Source of the DNA: UBA6059 sp040222235
Lineage (GTDB): Bacteria; Bacteroidota; Bacteroidia; Cytophagales; Cyclobacteriaceae
Reading direction: 5' to 3'
Length of the DNA: 64,000 nt
Assembly (NCBI GenBank): GCA_040222235.1
Contig: JAVKDO010000071.1
Coordinates: forward strand, 1-64,000
Below, piece by piece: positions 33,503-42,900 of this stretch; the stretch's first letter is position 1; every line of letters begins with the position of its first letter. The translations under genes were made by a program, and so were the position numbers. Below the pieces are notes generated by a model that made no database searches, had not been told where the DNA came from, and was given only the letters and a program-made list of their open reading frames with translations.

Positions 33503-34400
33503 GCAAGTCCTTCAAAGCTGACTCGAGTTCCTCGAACTGATACTTAAAGCCCGAAGTAGCCATTTTTTGATTGGACACATTGTTCCCGCCAAGCACAATA
33601 TTACCCATCTCCCCAAACATCAGTTTGATCACGAACCCCGGCACATTGGGCAAGAACAGAGGCTTTGATAGCACCTGGGCTGCTGACTTGGTTAGTTCCG
33701 CATTGGTGGCTGGGTTTGGCCCAACAGCATTGTAGGTGCCTTCTACCTTGTCCTGAGCAAGCGACCAAAGCATCATCTGGCATAGGTCGTCGATATGTAT
33801 CCAGCTCATGTATTGCTGACCAGAGCCTAAAGGTGCTCCAGCCCATAGCCTGATTGGCTGCACCATCTTAGGTAGCGCACCACCATCTTCCGCTAGGACT
33901 ATGCCTATGCGTAGCTTCACTACCCTGATGCCCAGCTCCTTGATCCTGTCCACAGCAGCCTCCCATTGCTTTACCACATCAGCCAAAAAGTCATCTCCTG
34001 CGGGACTTTCCTCCGTCATCAAAGTATCACCTGTATCATATCCATAAATACCAATCGCCGAAGCTGACACAAATACTTTGGGTCGTTGTTTAAGTCCCTT
34101 TAGCTGATCATATAGCAGGTTGGTCGATTGGATACGGCTGTCCAGTATGGCTTTTTTGCGTGCGTCTGTCCAGCGGCCATCCGCCACGCCTGCTCCTGCC
34201 AGATGCACCACGCCTTGCAGTTCTTCCAATGCCCGTTGATCAATGGTCTGCGCCTTGATATCCCAGTTGTATCTCCCCTTGGACAGGTCTGTCTGGCTCC
34301 TACTCAACAGTGCTACGTCTTTATTTTGCGCTAGCCATAGCTCCTTCAACCTGGCACCTACCAGCCCTGTACCTCCTGTGATCAATATTTTATTCGCCAT
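33495..34400 (-). CDS. TIGR01777 family SDR epimerase (YfcH/SDR39U1-like)
   Basis: A 301-residue short-chain dehydrogenase-type protein. NAD(P)-binding motif GGTGLVGARL sits at 8-17, with VVHLAGAGVADGRW, SASAIGIYG and the family end segment including a DUF1731-like tail (LPNVPGFVIKLMFGEMG, then ILGGNNVSNQKMATSGFKY, written in parts). The family is broadly conserved and its substrate is not established; roles linked to cell division or nucleotide-sugar chemistry are only suggestions. It converges with the ArsC-like gene and diverges from the secreted protein gene at 34455. Confidence 0.92.
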   Translation of the reverse strand: MANKILITGGTGLVGARLKELWLAQNKDVALLSRSQTDLSKGRYNWDIKAQTIDQRALEELQGVVHLAGAGVADGRWTDARKKAILDSRIQSTNLLYDQLKGLKQRPKVFVSASAIGIYGYDTGDTLMTEESPAGDDFLADVVKQWEAAVDRIKELGIRVVKLRIGIVLAEDGGALPKMVQPIRLWAGAPLGSGQQYMSWIHIDDLCQMMLWSLAQDKVEGTYNAVGPNPATNAELTKSAAQVLSKPLFLPNVPGFVIKLMFGEMGNIVLGGNNVSNQKMATSGFKYQFEELESALKDLLN

Positions 34401-34454
34401 TTCAATCTGTCTTTGGGTTTACCGTTAGTTTTACGACTTAATGATACAACCATT

Positions 34455-35099
34455 ATGAGCCGACTTTGCTTGTCGATCGGGCTATTCTTTTTTCTATGCC
34501 TTCTCTCCCTACCGGGAAAAGGTCAGGATCTTTCGCTAGCTAACCAAGCGGAGAAGGTCACGATTCAGGAATTTTCCGGGGCTGGTTATCGAGCAGTGCT
34601 AGACTTTGACTATAAAAGTGTCAAAAAGGACTTTTGGCGATTTTGTAATGGCTTTGCTAAGCTTGAGAATATGCGGAGGTACTATGAGGTCATCATTCCC
34701 CCGGCAACTGAAAATGCTGATGGTGAAATCAAAATATGGATAGAACTCAAGCCGCTTAAGGAAAGCACCCAAATGATAGCGCTGCTTAACCCTCAAGACA
34801 TGGATGCAAATCAGGTGACCAAGTACACTCCATCTGCAGACAAGTTGCTACGGGAGTTCAAAATCTTCTTCTACCAAAAATGGATTCAGTCTAATATTGA
34901 GCTTCTCGAAAAAGAAAATCGCAAACTCAGCAAGAAAGAAAGTAAACTCATCTCTAGACTAAGCAAGGCAAAAGGGAAAAGTGCAAGTGCTCCCAAAATA
35001 GCAGCTATCGAGAAAAATAGAAATGATGCTGCTACACAGCTGGCCAAAGGAATTACACAGCTAGAGCAATTAAAAGACAAGCTGAGTGAAGTGAAATGA
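34455..35099 (+). CDS. secreted coiled-coil protein of unknown function
   Basis: About 214 residues from ATG 34455. I prefer this over a start 42 bases earlier because it gives a clean signal peptide (SRLCLSIGLFFFLCLLSL, then PGKGQ). A compact domain of roughly 110 residues (TIQEFSGAGYRAVLDFDY to LLNPQDMDANQV) is followed by a Lys/Glu/Ser-rich coiled coil that makes up the last 90 residues. I do not recognise the family. It diverges from the TIGR01777 gene. Its stop codon touches the A-run that forms the T-tract of a terminator for the opposite strand. Confidence 0.8.
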   Translation: MSRLCLSIGLFFFLCLLSLPGKGQDLSLANQAEKVTIQEFSGAGYRAVLDFDYKSVKKDFWRFCNGFAKLENMRRYYEVIIPPATENADGEIKIWIELKPLKESTQMIALLNPQDMDANQVTKYTPSADKLLREFKIFFYQKWIQSNIELLEKENRKLSKKESKLISRLSKAKGKSASAPKIAAIEKNRNDAATQLAKGITQLEQLKDKLSEVK

Positions 35100-35128
35100 A
35101 AAAGGCCGGTGGGCATCCCCGACCGGCC
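35099..35128 (-). terminator. terminator downstream of the TonB receptor gene
   Basis: The stem GGCCGGT / ACCGGCC (35104-35110 with 35122-35128) is followed on the minus strand by five T residues (35103-35099). It lies 36 bases past the end of the TonB receptor gene and also backs onto the end of the converging secreted-protein gene. Confidence 0.75.
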
Positions 35129-35163
35129 ATCATCAACTACGTACTATATATAGTGTCTTTCCC

Positions 35164-37974
35164 TTAAAAAGTATAGCTGTACCTCAAGGTGAATCTTCTC
35201 TCAGGGCTTAATAGTGAAAATCTGTATTCTTCTAGATAGACTTCCTTCTCACCGTCAAAGGATGCATACCTACTTTCTCTATCGTCTCCCAGTATATTGG
35301 AAATACCAAAACCGACGGATTGCTTTTGATCTACTCCAAACCTCTTGGTCATATTGAAGTTCAAGCTATTGAAAGGCATTTCGTATACGTCCGGTGCAGC
35401 GCCGATACCTACCACTTGAAGTCTGCGGCCTTGGACATTATAGAACATACCTAGTTCAAGGTTACTCACCAATCCCTGATAGACAATACCCGCATTGATC
35501 ATATAAGGCGACTGTCCTTGTAAGGGTCTAGTGTCATCTATTACCTGTCCGACTCGTGCATTGTTAAGTCTTGACTCATATTCTCCACCTTCACTTTTGT
35601 CCATTTCCTGAATAGATTTTAGAAAAGTTGCATTCACATTAAATGATAGATCAGTGAGTGAAGGTGAAATGAATGCAAGGTTCTTTCTGAGTTCGACCTC
35701 CGCGCCATAGACAGTAGCTTGCCCTACGTTCCTGGGCTGAAAATCTTCTGGTGCTGCTTCACTAAATGCTACCAATTCGATGGGGTCATCAAATGTTTTG
35801 TAGAATCCACTTACTGCAAACATTTGACCTCTTTCTAGGAAACGCTCAAGTCTTAAATCAAAGTTGTTGATATCCGTTTCTTTAAGGTCGATGTTTCCAA
35901 TGAAGGTTCGCCCAGACACAGGGTCGAAAATCTGTGCCACTGACGCTTCTTTGAAAGAAGGTCTTGCTATAGTCCTAGAATACGAACCTCGGAGGTTGAA
36001 CTTCTCATTGAAGCTGTAGATCATGTTCAGAGAAGGGAACAAATCCATCATATCTAAAATCTTCTCATTGTCAAAAAAGCGCCCACCAACCGAGTCCGTC
36101 TCGTAAGCCTGATCCTGACCGGAGTACCACTGATCATACTTCTCTACTCTTAAACCAACGATTGTCTTCAATGACTCACTGAATTTTGATTCCAATGAAA
36201 CATATCCTGCAATATTCTGCTGAGTAGACTCGAATGAGTTGGAAGCATCGGTCGTATTTCTGATAAAGCCGAACTCATGGACTTGATTAGGATCACCCGA
36301 CCAGTCAGGATTGCCCTCAAATCTCAAATAGCGATAAATGGGAATAGAAAAGTCTCTGTTCTTGTGGGTGTAGTAAGACCCTGCTTTCACTTTACCATCG
36401 TTATTAAAAAGGTTGATTTGCTTGGTGATATCCACTCTAGCAACATAATTGGACTCGTCCAATTCTCTCCAGATTCTTGTTGGATCACCTGTCTCGCTAG
36501 ACTCAATTTCAGGGGTGCCTCCATCTATTCTAAATGGCGTAACTCTCAAGTCTTTGTCCTGGATTTTTGAGAAAGTGGGAGAGAATTTCCATTCTATATC
36601 TAAGTCGGCATTTGCATTAGCATGCTTACCCGAAATGAGGAAGTTGGTAATGGCTCTTTGGCTGTATTCTAAATTATCCTTCTTTAGTGTATTGACTTGA
36701 TTGATAAACTCTTCCTGCTCAAAAACACCCGCTCTAGTCTCGCCATTTTGCAGATGCATAACATTGATGCCAATTTTCGATCGATCAGTCTTGATCGTAC
36801 CACCGACAAGCCCACTCATCAATACATTATTAGTTCCAAGATCGCCTACCTGAACCCTATTGACCCGCAGCTCATTATTAGATAAATCTTCATTTTTGAA
36901 GTATTCTCCATTTTCAAAAGCTTCAAAATAGGTCGTGGTGTTTCTGTAGTTAAATGCGGTGTTGTATCCTATGGAGTAATTCGCCTTGTTAATTTGATTG
37001 CCTCCGCTAACACCAAGACTATAATCCACGCCACTATTTTCTCTCATAGTAGCCAACTGCGGACTGAATTCATTCGTCAACCTGCGCGCTTCTTCAGGGT
37101 CAACCAGTGAATTGGGAGGGTCAACCTTAGGATCGTCTCTAAGACTGTTGTCAAAGCCCAGCGCATCAGTACTACTTCCCGGATAAGTGACGTAATTGCT
37201 ATTGAGGTGCATATTCGGATTGTAACCTATGCTACCGTTAATAGTCCATGATTTCTCCTCTGGGAAGTCTTTGGTTTGGATATTGACTACTCCACCCGTA
37301 AAGTCCGCCGGTAGATCAGCTGTAGCAGACTTCATTACAAGCACATTGTCTATTAGGTTAGTAGGGAATATATCCATCTGGACAGTATTCCTATCAGGGT
37401 CAAGTCCAGGTATATCCACACCGTTAAGGATTGACTTGGTATATCTATCACCAAGACCTCTTACGTAGATATACTTCCCGTCTTGTACGGAAACTCCAGG
37501 AACCCGCTGAACTGCTGATGCGAGATTGTTGTCACCGATTCTTTTAAAGTTTTGGGATGAAATGCCATCGAGCAGATTTGCCGACTTTCGCTGTACATTC
37601 AAAAGTGCTGCTTCAGTATTAGTAATCTCCTCTGCGGTAATCACTACAGTCTCGAGTGTAGTTGTTTCTTCAGCAAGTGTTGCGTCAAGAAGTGTTATTT
37701 CTCCAGCCTCAATAACTACACCTGTGATTTCAATAGGATTGTAGCCAATAAATGTTACTTGGATAGCATAAGTTCCAGGATCAAGTGGAAGTGAATAGTT
37801 TCCTTCAAAATCCGTTGTTGCGCCTGTGGTGGTACCACTCACCTGCACATTGGCGAAAGGAAGACCCTCCTGAGATTCCTCCTTTATCTTGCCTCGCAAG
37901 GTGCCCTTTTGGGCAAATAGGCCTGTGCAACTTAATAGCAGCACAAATGCCAATGTAGTTTTCAGAAAATTCAT
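35164..37974 (-). CDS. TonB-dependent outer membrane receptor with carboxypeptidase-like N-domain
   Basis: A 936-residue TonB-dependent transporter. It has a signal peptide (1-21, ending GLFAQ) and a CarboxypepD_reg-like beta domain (about 23-100, GTLRGKIKEESQEGLPFANV), then the plug (about 125-235, NLASAVQRVPGVSVQDG and SATADLPADFTGGVVNIQT). A 22-strand-type barrel follows, ending in FTLRYSYTF with terminal Phe. The sequence resembles the broad outer membrane beta-barrel class of Bacteroidota receptors without a SusD partner. It follows a beta-helix lipoprotein gene by 80 bases that contain a strong hairpin, so the pair may handle one substrate. Ligand unknown. Confidence 0.93.
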   Translation of the reverse strand: MNFLKTTLAFVLLLSCTGLFAQKGTLRGKIKEESQEGLPFANVQVSGTTTGATTDFEGNYSLPLDPGTYAIQVTFIGYNPIEITGVVIEAGEITLLDATLAEETTTLETVVITAEEITNTEAALLNVQRKSANLLDGISSQNFKRIGDNNLASAVQRVPGVSVQDGKYIYVRGLGDRYTKSILNGVDIPGLDPDRNTVQMDIFPTNLIDNVLVMKSATADLPADFTGGVVNIQTKDFPEEKSWTINGSIGYNPNMHLNSNYVTYPGSSTDALGFDNSLRDDPKVDPPNSLVDPEEARRLTNEFSPQLATMRENSGVDYSLGVSGGNQINKANYSIGYNTAFNYRNTTTYFEAFENGEYFKNEDLSNNELRVNRVQVGDLGTNNVLMSGLVGGTIKTDRSKIGINVMHLQNGETRAGVFEQEEFINQVNTLKKDNLEYSQRAITNFLISGKHANANADLDIEWKFSPTFSKIQDKDLRVTPFRIDGGTPEIESSETGDPTRIWRELDESNYVARVDITKQINLFNNDGKVKAGSYYTHKNRDFSIPIYRYLRFEGNPDWSGDPNQVHEFGFIRNTTDASNSFESTQQNIAGYVSLESKFSESLKTIVGLRVEKYDQWYSGQDQAYETDSVGGRFFDNEKILDMMDLFPSLNMIYSFNEKFNLRGSYSRTIARPSFKEASVAQIFDPVSGRTFIGNIDLKETDINNFDLRLERFLERGQMFAVSGFYKTFDDPIELVAFSEAAPEDFQPRNVGQATVYGAEVELRKNLAFISPSLTDLSFNVNATFLKSIQEMDKSEGGEYESRLNNARVGQVIDDTRPLQGQSPYMINAGIVYQGLVSNLELGMFYNVQGRRLQVVGIGAAPDVYEMPFNSLNFNMTKRFGVDQKQSVGFGISNILGDDRESRYASFDGEKEVYLEEYRFSLLSPERRFTLRYSYTF

Positions 37975-38005
37975 AGTCGTAGTAGATGATGATAAAATGC
38001 AATGA

Positions 38006-38027
38006 CCCCCTGGTTGTCACCAGGGGG
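38006..38027 (-). promoter_or_regulatory. strong hairpin between the lipoprotein and TonB receptor genes
   Basis: A nine-base perfect stem CCCCCTGGT / ACCAGGGGG with loop TGTC lies in the 80-base gap between the two genes. The minus strand has no clear T run right after it. It could be a partial terminator or a processing/stability element that sets different levels of the two products. Confidence 0.6.
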
Positions 38028-38054
38028 CGTATTATTTGATTCAGTCAAAAGGTT

Positions 38055-39533
38055 TTAGAAGTCTAATGCTCCTTTTTCAGATGCCATTGTCCAGCCAAAT
38101 ACAGACGTATCAGCTCCGACAGTATTTGCACCTTGATCCACAGTCGAACCGAAAGCATCAATGCCATCTGCTAAAACATCAGTAATCGCAGATGCATCTG
38201 CCGGCAAAGTCACTTGCAATCCAGAGAATGTTAAACCATCAAGAGTTGTCGCATCGTCAAGAGAAAGGTCACCTTCCCCTTCAGCGATAGTCTGGAAGCC
38301 AAAGAAATAGGCGTTTGAGGTAGTTCCTGTGGCACCATCTCTGTACTGGCCAAGCTCATCATTGAATCCTTTGACTGTGAGGTTTTGAATCGTGAAGCTT
38401 CCAGCGAGAGCACCCTCAGGGCCATCTATTTCTAAGCCATGATCTGTACCATCGAAAGCAATCACTACAGCATTATCGATTGTGCCAGAATAGGCTTGAT
38501 CAATATCTATACCGTCATCATCTGCTGCCCATATGAGTAGGTTAGTAACATTTACGTTACCACCGAACCACTCGACACCATCGTCTTTGTTACCAACTAC
38601 TTCGATATTGGTAATGCTAGTTCCACTTCCAACTCCACCAAGTGTGATTCCATTAATCTCATTACCCTCTCCAATTAATGACCCGCCATGTCTGACAGAT
38701 ACATAGTTTAAGGAACCTGAGTTATCGGCTGGATTCTCTCCACCATAAAGGCCAAATGAGAAATCAGCAGGAATACCTTCGATCTGCTCAGAAGATGCGT
38801 CTGCGGAAATAGGCGCATTCCCTAGGATCAGTAAACCACCCCACAAACCATTTTCATTCTCTGAGAGGTTAGTGCCTACAGTCTGGCCTGGCATGATGTT
38901 ATCAATTACAGATGTAAATATAATTGGAGCATCACCTGTACCATTAGCTTCTATTTTACCATATCTCGCAATTAGTAAGGCAGATGCAGCTGCACCTTCT
39001 CCTTCGCGACCTTTGATTATCGTACCAGGCTCAATAGTTAATGTAGCGGCAGAATCCACTACAACCCGTCCTGCTAATTCATAAATCTTATCTGCAGTCC
39101 AAGTAACATCTTCAGTGAAGATCCCACTTACGACAACAACTTCTGGAGCTGCCTCGCCAACAACATTGAATGCTGTGGTGGTAGCTGAGGCAGACTGGCT
39201 TTCTGAATCAGTCACTGTTAGCGTTACAGAAGCTGCGCCAGCAGTGATAGCATCAAAACCTACCTCAACCGAACCTCCACTTATATCACCAGACGTTGCA
39301 GTCAAGGTTATTCCTCCAGAGGAAGTTGCAGCCCAGGTACCTGTCAGATCGGAATCTATTGAAACGGTGAAAGTGGCAGTTCCAGATTCGCCTTCAATGA
39401 GGTCAGCAACAGCCCCAGCCGAAGCAGTAGGTGCATCAAACTCAGATGATGGCGTAGGATCTTCATCTTCTCCGCAAGAGATAGCGAAGGCCATGATGGC
39501 AGACATTGATAGAAAGGATAGTAATTTTTTCAT
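38055..39533 (-). CDS. surface lipoprotein with parallel beta-helix, partner of the TonB receptor
   Basis: A 492-residue lipoprotein: signal peptide with lipobox AFAISC (Cys20), an acidic linker, an Ig-like/PKD-like domain (about 45-125, TVTDSESQSASATTTAF) and a right-handed beta-helix of about 300 residues. The helix region holds TIEPGTIIKG, GLWGGLLILGNAPI, YVSVRHGG, NIEVVGNKDDGVEWFGGNVN and DDGIDIDQAYSGTIDN. Proteins of this build are frequently encoded beside TonB receptors in Bacteroidota, where they are probably exported surface ligand-binding or enzymatic partners. The acidic Asp/Gly patches might bind calcium; that is inference. Confidence 0.8.
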   Translation of the reverse strand: MKKLLSFLSMSAIMAFAISCGEDEDPTPSSEFDAPTASAGAVADLIEGESGTATFTVSIDSDLTGTWAATSSGGITLTATSGDISGGSVEVGFDAITAGAASVTLTVTDSESQSASATTTAFNVVGEAAPEVVVVSGIFTEDVTWTADKIYELAGRVVVDSAATLTIEPGTIIKGREGEGAAASALLIARYGKIEANGTGDAPIIFTSVIDNIMPGQTVGTNLSENENGLWGGLLILGNAPISADASSEQIEGIPADFSFGLYGGENPADNSGSLNYVSVRHGGSLIGEGNEINGITLGGVGSGTSITNIEVVGNKDDGVEWFGGNVNVTNLLIWAADDDGIDIDQAYSGTIDNAVVIAFDGTDHGLEIDGPEGALAGSFTIQNLTVKGFNDELGQYRDGATGTTSNAYFFGFQTIAEGEGDLSLDDATTLDGLTFSGLQVTLPADASAITDVLADGIDAFGSTVDQGANTVGADTSVFGWTMASEKGALDF

Positions 39534-39668
39534 TAGAGAGTAAATTTTTAGAATTCAGTCCAACTTTTATTTGTGGAGCAAAATTGCCTCTCTAATGTTA
39601 ATTGGTCAGGTGGTACCTGTTACCAAATCTTTAAGCTAAGCTGCGACTCATTATGTCAGCTTTACCAC

Positions 39669-39686
39669 TGTTAAGACAGTGTTAAG
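39669..39686. promoter_or_regulatory. direct repeat upstream of the lipoprotein gene, possible operator
   Basis: The heptamer TGTTAAG occurs at 39669-39675 and again at 39680-39686, an 11-base period that would place both on one face of the helix, as in Pho-box-type OmpR/PhoB operators. It lies about 136 bases before the lipoprotein start and close to the 3' end of moxR. The link to phosphate is speculative. Confidence 0.25.
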
Positions 39687-39695
39687 CACATGCGC

Positions 39696-40685
39696 CTAGC
39701 GGTTAATATTCACCTTATTCAAAATGGTGTTGACGATCTGAGCCGTGGTAATACCATCAGCCTCCGCCTCATAGTTGAGGATGATCCTATGATTGAAAAT
39801 ATCTCCAGCCACTTCTTTGATGTCTTCTGGTAAGACATAGTCACGCTCTTCGAAGAAGGCAACTGCTTTGGCTGCAAGATTCAAATTGATAGATGCTCTA
39901 GGAGATGCACCAAACTGAATGTACTGTGCCTCGTCAGACAGCCCATAGTCTTTCGGGTTACGAGTCGCAAAAACTAGCTCAATAATGTACTTCTCTAATG
40001 ACTCAGATATACTTACCTGATTGATCTCGTCACGGATGGCAAAGATGTCTTCCTTGGTCAGTTTAGTTGATACCTTGTTGTTAAAGCTCATATTGGCCAT
40101 GCGACGCATCACCTCAAGCTCCTCCTCCTTGGTAGGGTAGTCAACATGGACTTTCATCATAAATCTATCCACCTGAGCTTCGGGGAGTGGGTAGGTTCCT
40201 TCCTGATCCACTGGGTTTTGGGTAGCTAGTACCAAAAATGGACGATCTAGGCTGAAAGTGTTCTCACCAATGGTCACTTGTTTTTCCTGCATCGCTTCAA
40301 GCAAGGCCGACTGTACTTTGGCCGGAGATCGGTTGACCTCATCCGCTAGAATTATATTGGCAAAGATTGGTCCTTTCTTAGTTTCAAACTTTGCTCCCTG
40401 CTGGTTGTAAATCATCGTACCGATCAGGTCAGCAGGTAGTAGGTCTGGAGTAAACTGGATGCGCTTGAAATCCAGGTGAAGCACATCAGCCAGCGTATTT
40501 ACCGTTAGGGTCTTCGCCAAACCAGGAACACCCTCGAGTAATACGTGCCCATTGGTAAACAAGCCAATCAGAAGACGATTGACCATATATTGTTGCCCAA
40601 CGACGATCTTCCCAACCTCCGAGATTACCTCTTTGATCTTACGCTGGTGTTCTTGCTTGATATCGTTATTTACTTCAGCTTCCAT
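39696..40685 (-). CDS. MoxR family AAA+ ATPase
   Basis: A 329-residue AAA+ ATPase. Walker A is GVPGLAKT at 52-59, Walker B is IILADEVNRSPAKVQSALLE, with sensor LATQNPVDQEGTYPLPEAQ and the lid domain at the C-terminus. MoxR proteins act as chaperones that load metal ions or fold complexes, usually with VWA-domain and DUF58 partners encoded next door. None are seen here, so this copy stands alone. A full Bacteroidota promoter lies 22 bases upstream. Confidence 0.95.
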   Translation of the reverse strand: MEAEVNNDIKQEHQRKIKEVISEVGKIVVGQQYMVNRLLIGLFTNGHVLLEGVPGLAKTLTVNTLADVLHLDFKRIQFTPDLLPADLIGTMIYNQQGAKFETKKGPIFANIILADEVNRSPAKVQSALLEAMQEKQVTIGENTFSLDRPFLVLATQNPVDQEGTYPLPEAQVDRFMMKVHVDYPTKEEELEVMRRMANMSFNNKVSTKLTKEDIFAIRDEINQVSISESLEKYIIELVFATRNPKDYGLSDEAQYIQFGASPRASINLNLAAKAVAFFEERDYVLPEDIKEVAGDIFNHRIILNYEAEADGITTAQIVNTILNKVNINR

Positions 40686-40707
40686 TCAGGCCATTTTAAA
40701 TGCTGCG

Positions 40708-40737
40708 CAAAAATACCCTAAGTTTTAAGTTATTCAA
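40708..40737 (-). promoter_or_regulatory. promoter of the MoxR gene
   Basis: On the minus strand a TTG (40737-40735) is followed by 19 bases and then TATTTTTG (40715-40708), an exact fit to the Bacteroidota promoter TTG-N19-TAnnTTTG. The -7 element ends 22 bases before the start codon at 40685. Confidence 0.7.
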
Positions 40738-40789
40738 ACCACTTGTGTAGACATTGGGGTACCCAGGGAGTGTTAAAAAATGTTAAAGC

Positions 40790-41998
40790 TCAACTCTCTT
40801 TAAGAATAGTCTCCACTACGATCTGGCCATGGAGCGACCTGTGCACCGGGCACCTATCGGCAATCTCCAGTAGACGTTGACGCTGCTCCTCAGTCAAATC
40901 TCCGGTAAGCCTTAACTCCCTTGAAATATGATCTATCTTGGTTTTGGATTCCGTTTCACAGTCTTCTCGATGTTTTTTCTCATGTCTGAGTCGTACCTCC
41001 ACTTCCTCCAGTGGCCACTTCTTCTGGTCAGCATACATCCTTAAGGTCATGCTAGTGCAAGCGCCCAATGAGGCGGATAAATACCCATATGGTGTAGGCC
41101 CTAGGTTGCTACCGCCAACAGAAGTCGGTTCGTCTGCGATCATACGATGCTGACCGATGGCGATCTCTGTAGTGTAGCCTTGCGCGCCCGTTCTGGTCAT
41201 TACCTCCTCGTCATCCATTGTCTCTTGATATTGGCTCAGGTCTATATATCGGGTCACCCAATTGGCGATCATCAGGCCCACATAGTTGGAGTCTTCTTTA
41301 TTGAATAGTAGGTGGTCGGCACCATCCAGCGTGATGAAACTCTTGGGATGCTTGGCGGCAGTATAAATCTTAGCGGCATTCTCTATTCCCACTATTTTGT
41401 CCTGAGGTGAATGCAACACAAGCAGTGCTTTTCCCAGTTGTCCAATGATCTCATCACTATCAAACTGATCTATATCGTCTAGGAATTGCTGCTTGATTTT
41501 GAAAGATCGTCCCCCAATGTCCACCGTCGCTTCGCCACTCTCCTTGATGTCTTCTATTTTCTCCTTGAGTAGTGCCTTGACATGAGGTGGATCGGCTGGA
41601 GCACCAATAGTAGCTACCGCTTCTATACCAGATAGTTGGCCTGCCGTATAGAGCACTGCCGCTCCGCCCAGTGAGTGACCAATTAATATCTTGGGGGCCT
41701 CATGATGCTCTTCAAGGTATTCATAAGCCTCCACGAGATCATTGATATTGGTGCTGAAGTTCGTATCCGAAAAGTCCCCTTCACTCTCTCCAAGACCTGT
41801 AAAATCAAAGCGAAACACGGCGATGTTGTGCTGTGTCAGTGCCCGGCTGATGTTGACCACAGGGGTTAGTGTCTTGGAGCAAGTGAAACAATGGGCAAAA
41901 ATGGCATAGGCAGCAGGTCTGCCATTAATAGGCATATCAAGAATTCCGCTTAAGTGCTCTCTCTTCTTATTTTCAAAACTTATTTTTTCTGATCGCAT
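40790..41998 (-). CDS. alpha/beta hydrolase-OsmC fusion protein
   Basis: A 402-residue two-domain protein. The N-terminal alpha/beta hydrolase (1-255) has nucleophile S109 in GHSLGG, D200 in HSPQDKIV and H229 in GADHLLF, a complete triad. The C-terminal OsmC domain (about 268-400) carries the redox cysteines C314 (LGACTSM) and C383 (DRCPVHRSL), so peroxide or disulfide reduction is expected. Such fusions are known across bacteria; the hydrolase substrate is not. It stands alone with gaps on both sides, downstream of a poly-A/T-poor region. Confidence 0.93.
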   Translation of the reverse strand: MRSEKISFENKKREHLSGILDMPINGRPAAYAIFAHCFTCSKTLTPVVNISRALTQHNIAVFRFDFTGLGESEGDFSDTNFSTNINDLVEAYEYLEEHHEAPKILIGHSLGGAAVLYTAGQLSGIEAVATIGAPADPPHVKALLKEKIEDIKESGEATVDIGGRSFKIKQQFLDDIDQFDSDEIIGQLGKALLVLHSPQDKIVGIENAAKIYTAAKHPKSFITLDGADHLLFNKEDSNYVGLMIANWVTRYIDLSQYQETMDDEEVMTRTGAQGYTTEIAIGQHRMIADEPTSVGGSNLGPTPYGYLSASLGACTSMTLRMYADQKKWPLEEVEVRLRHEKKHREDCETESKTKIDHISRELRLTGDLTEEQRQRLLEIADRCPVHRSLHGQIVVETILKES

Positions 41999-42181
41999 GG
42001 GCTTTATAATTTCAAATCAATCAATACCAAGTTAATACAACATTTGAGTCTGGATGCTGAACCAATGATTTCTCCGATAGGAGCTAGTATTCATCCAGTT
42101 TTCATCTCATCGAAATTTCAATCCAATGATAGTTGATTATACGATTTGTTGATTTTTGGTTAGTTTAGAAGAAACCTTTAC

Positions 42182-42868
42182 TTGCCCGAAGTGTCTTTGG
42201 GCTACTACTTACATAAAAATACTGTGCTTAGAAGGTCTATTTTCCCCATTGTCATCCTCACTTTATGTGCTCACCTAGGGGTAGATGCTCAGAAGCTCTA
42301 CTATGATGTAGTCAAGGGTAATAAGACTTTGGGTTCGATGGTGGTGGAGCGGAGTAAATTAGGCTCAGAAACTGTGTTCAAAGTGGATAGTAAGGTTGAT
42401 TACAGACTACTACTCTCCTTTAAAATTGATTATCAGGCCGAGGAGCGATTCGTCAATGGTATACTCACGGATGGTTCTGCAATCAATACCTTGAACGGCA
42501 AAGTGCAGAAGCATTCGGTAGTGAAATGGGACGGTGATCAATATGTGATCAACCTGAACGGGGAATTGACTCATTTCAATAATAATGGGATAGTTTTCAG
42601 CATTCCGCACCTCTACTACAATGAGCCTGTCAATCAACAACGCGTATTTTCTCAGCAGTTCGGAGCATTTGTGCCAATGTATGAGGATGAGCCCAAAGTC
42701 TATGTGCTGGATTCCCCAGATGGCAAAAACTATTATACCTACAATGCAGAAGGAATCTGCGAAGAAGTCAAAGTCTCCAGGACTTACGCCACTTTCTATT
42801 TTAGACTGAAAGAGAAGGTCGATGATCGCAAAGGCCCAAAAGGGAAAAAAATCTCCGACTCCCAGTGA
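42182..42868 (+). CDS. secreted DUF6134-like protein
   Basis: About 214-228 residues. A TTG at 42182 gives the longest form. GTG at 42224 gives a tidier signal peptide (LRRSIFPIVILTLCAHLGVD), and I consider it equally likely. The mature part opens AQKLYYDVVKGNKTLGSMVV, followed by a beta-rich domain with VDYRLLLSFKIDYQAEERFV-type strands, and ends in a basic Lys-rich tail. The YDV...G..LG pattern resembles the DUF6134 family of exported Bacteroidota proteins; no function is known. The next gene begins 32 bases later. Confidence 0.75.
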   Translation: MPEVSLGYYLHKNTVLRRSIFPIVILTLCAHLGVDAQKLYYDVVKGNKTLGSMVVERSKLGSETVFKVDSKVDYRLLLSFKIDYQAEERFVNGILTDGSAINTLNGKVQKHSVVKWDGDQYVINLNGELTHFNNNGIVFSIPHLYYNEPVNQQRVFSQQFGAFVPMYEDEPKVYVLDSPDGKNYYTYNAEGICEEVKVSRTYATFYFRLKEKVDDRKGPKGKKISDSQ

Positions 42869-42900
42869 AACGCAATTCGCTTTAGTGCGTCTTAGAGTAT

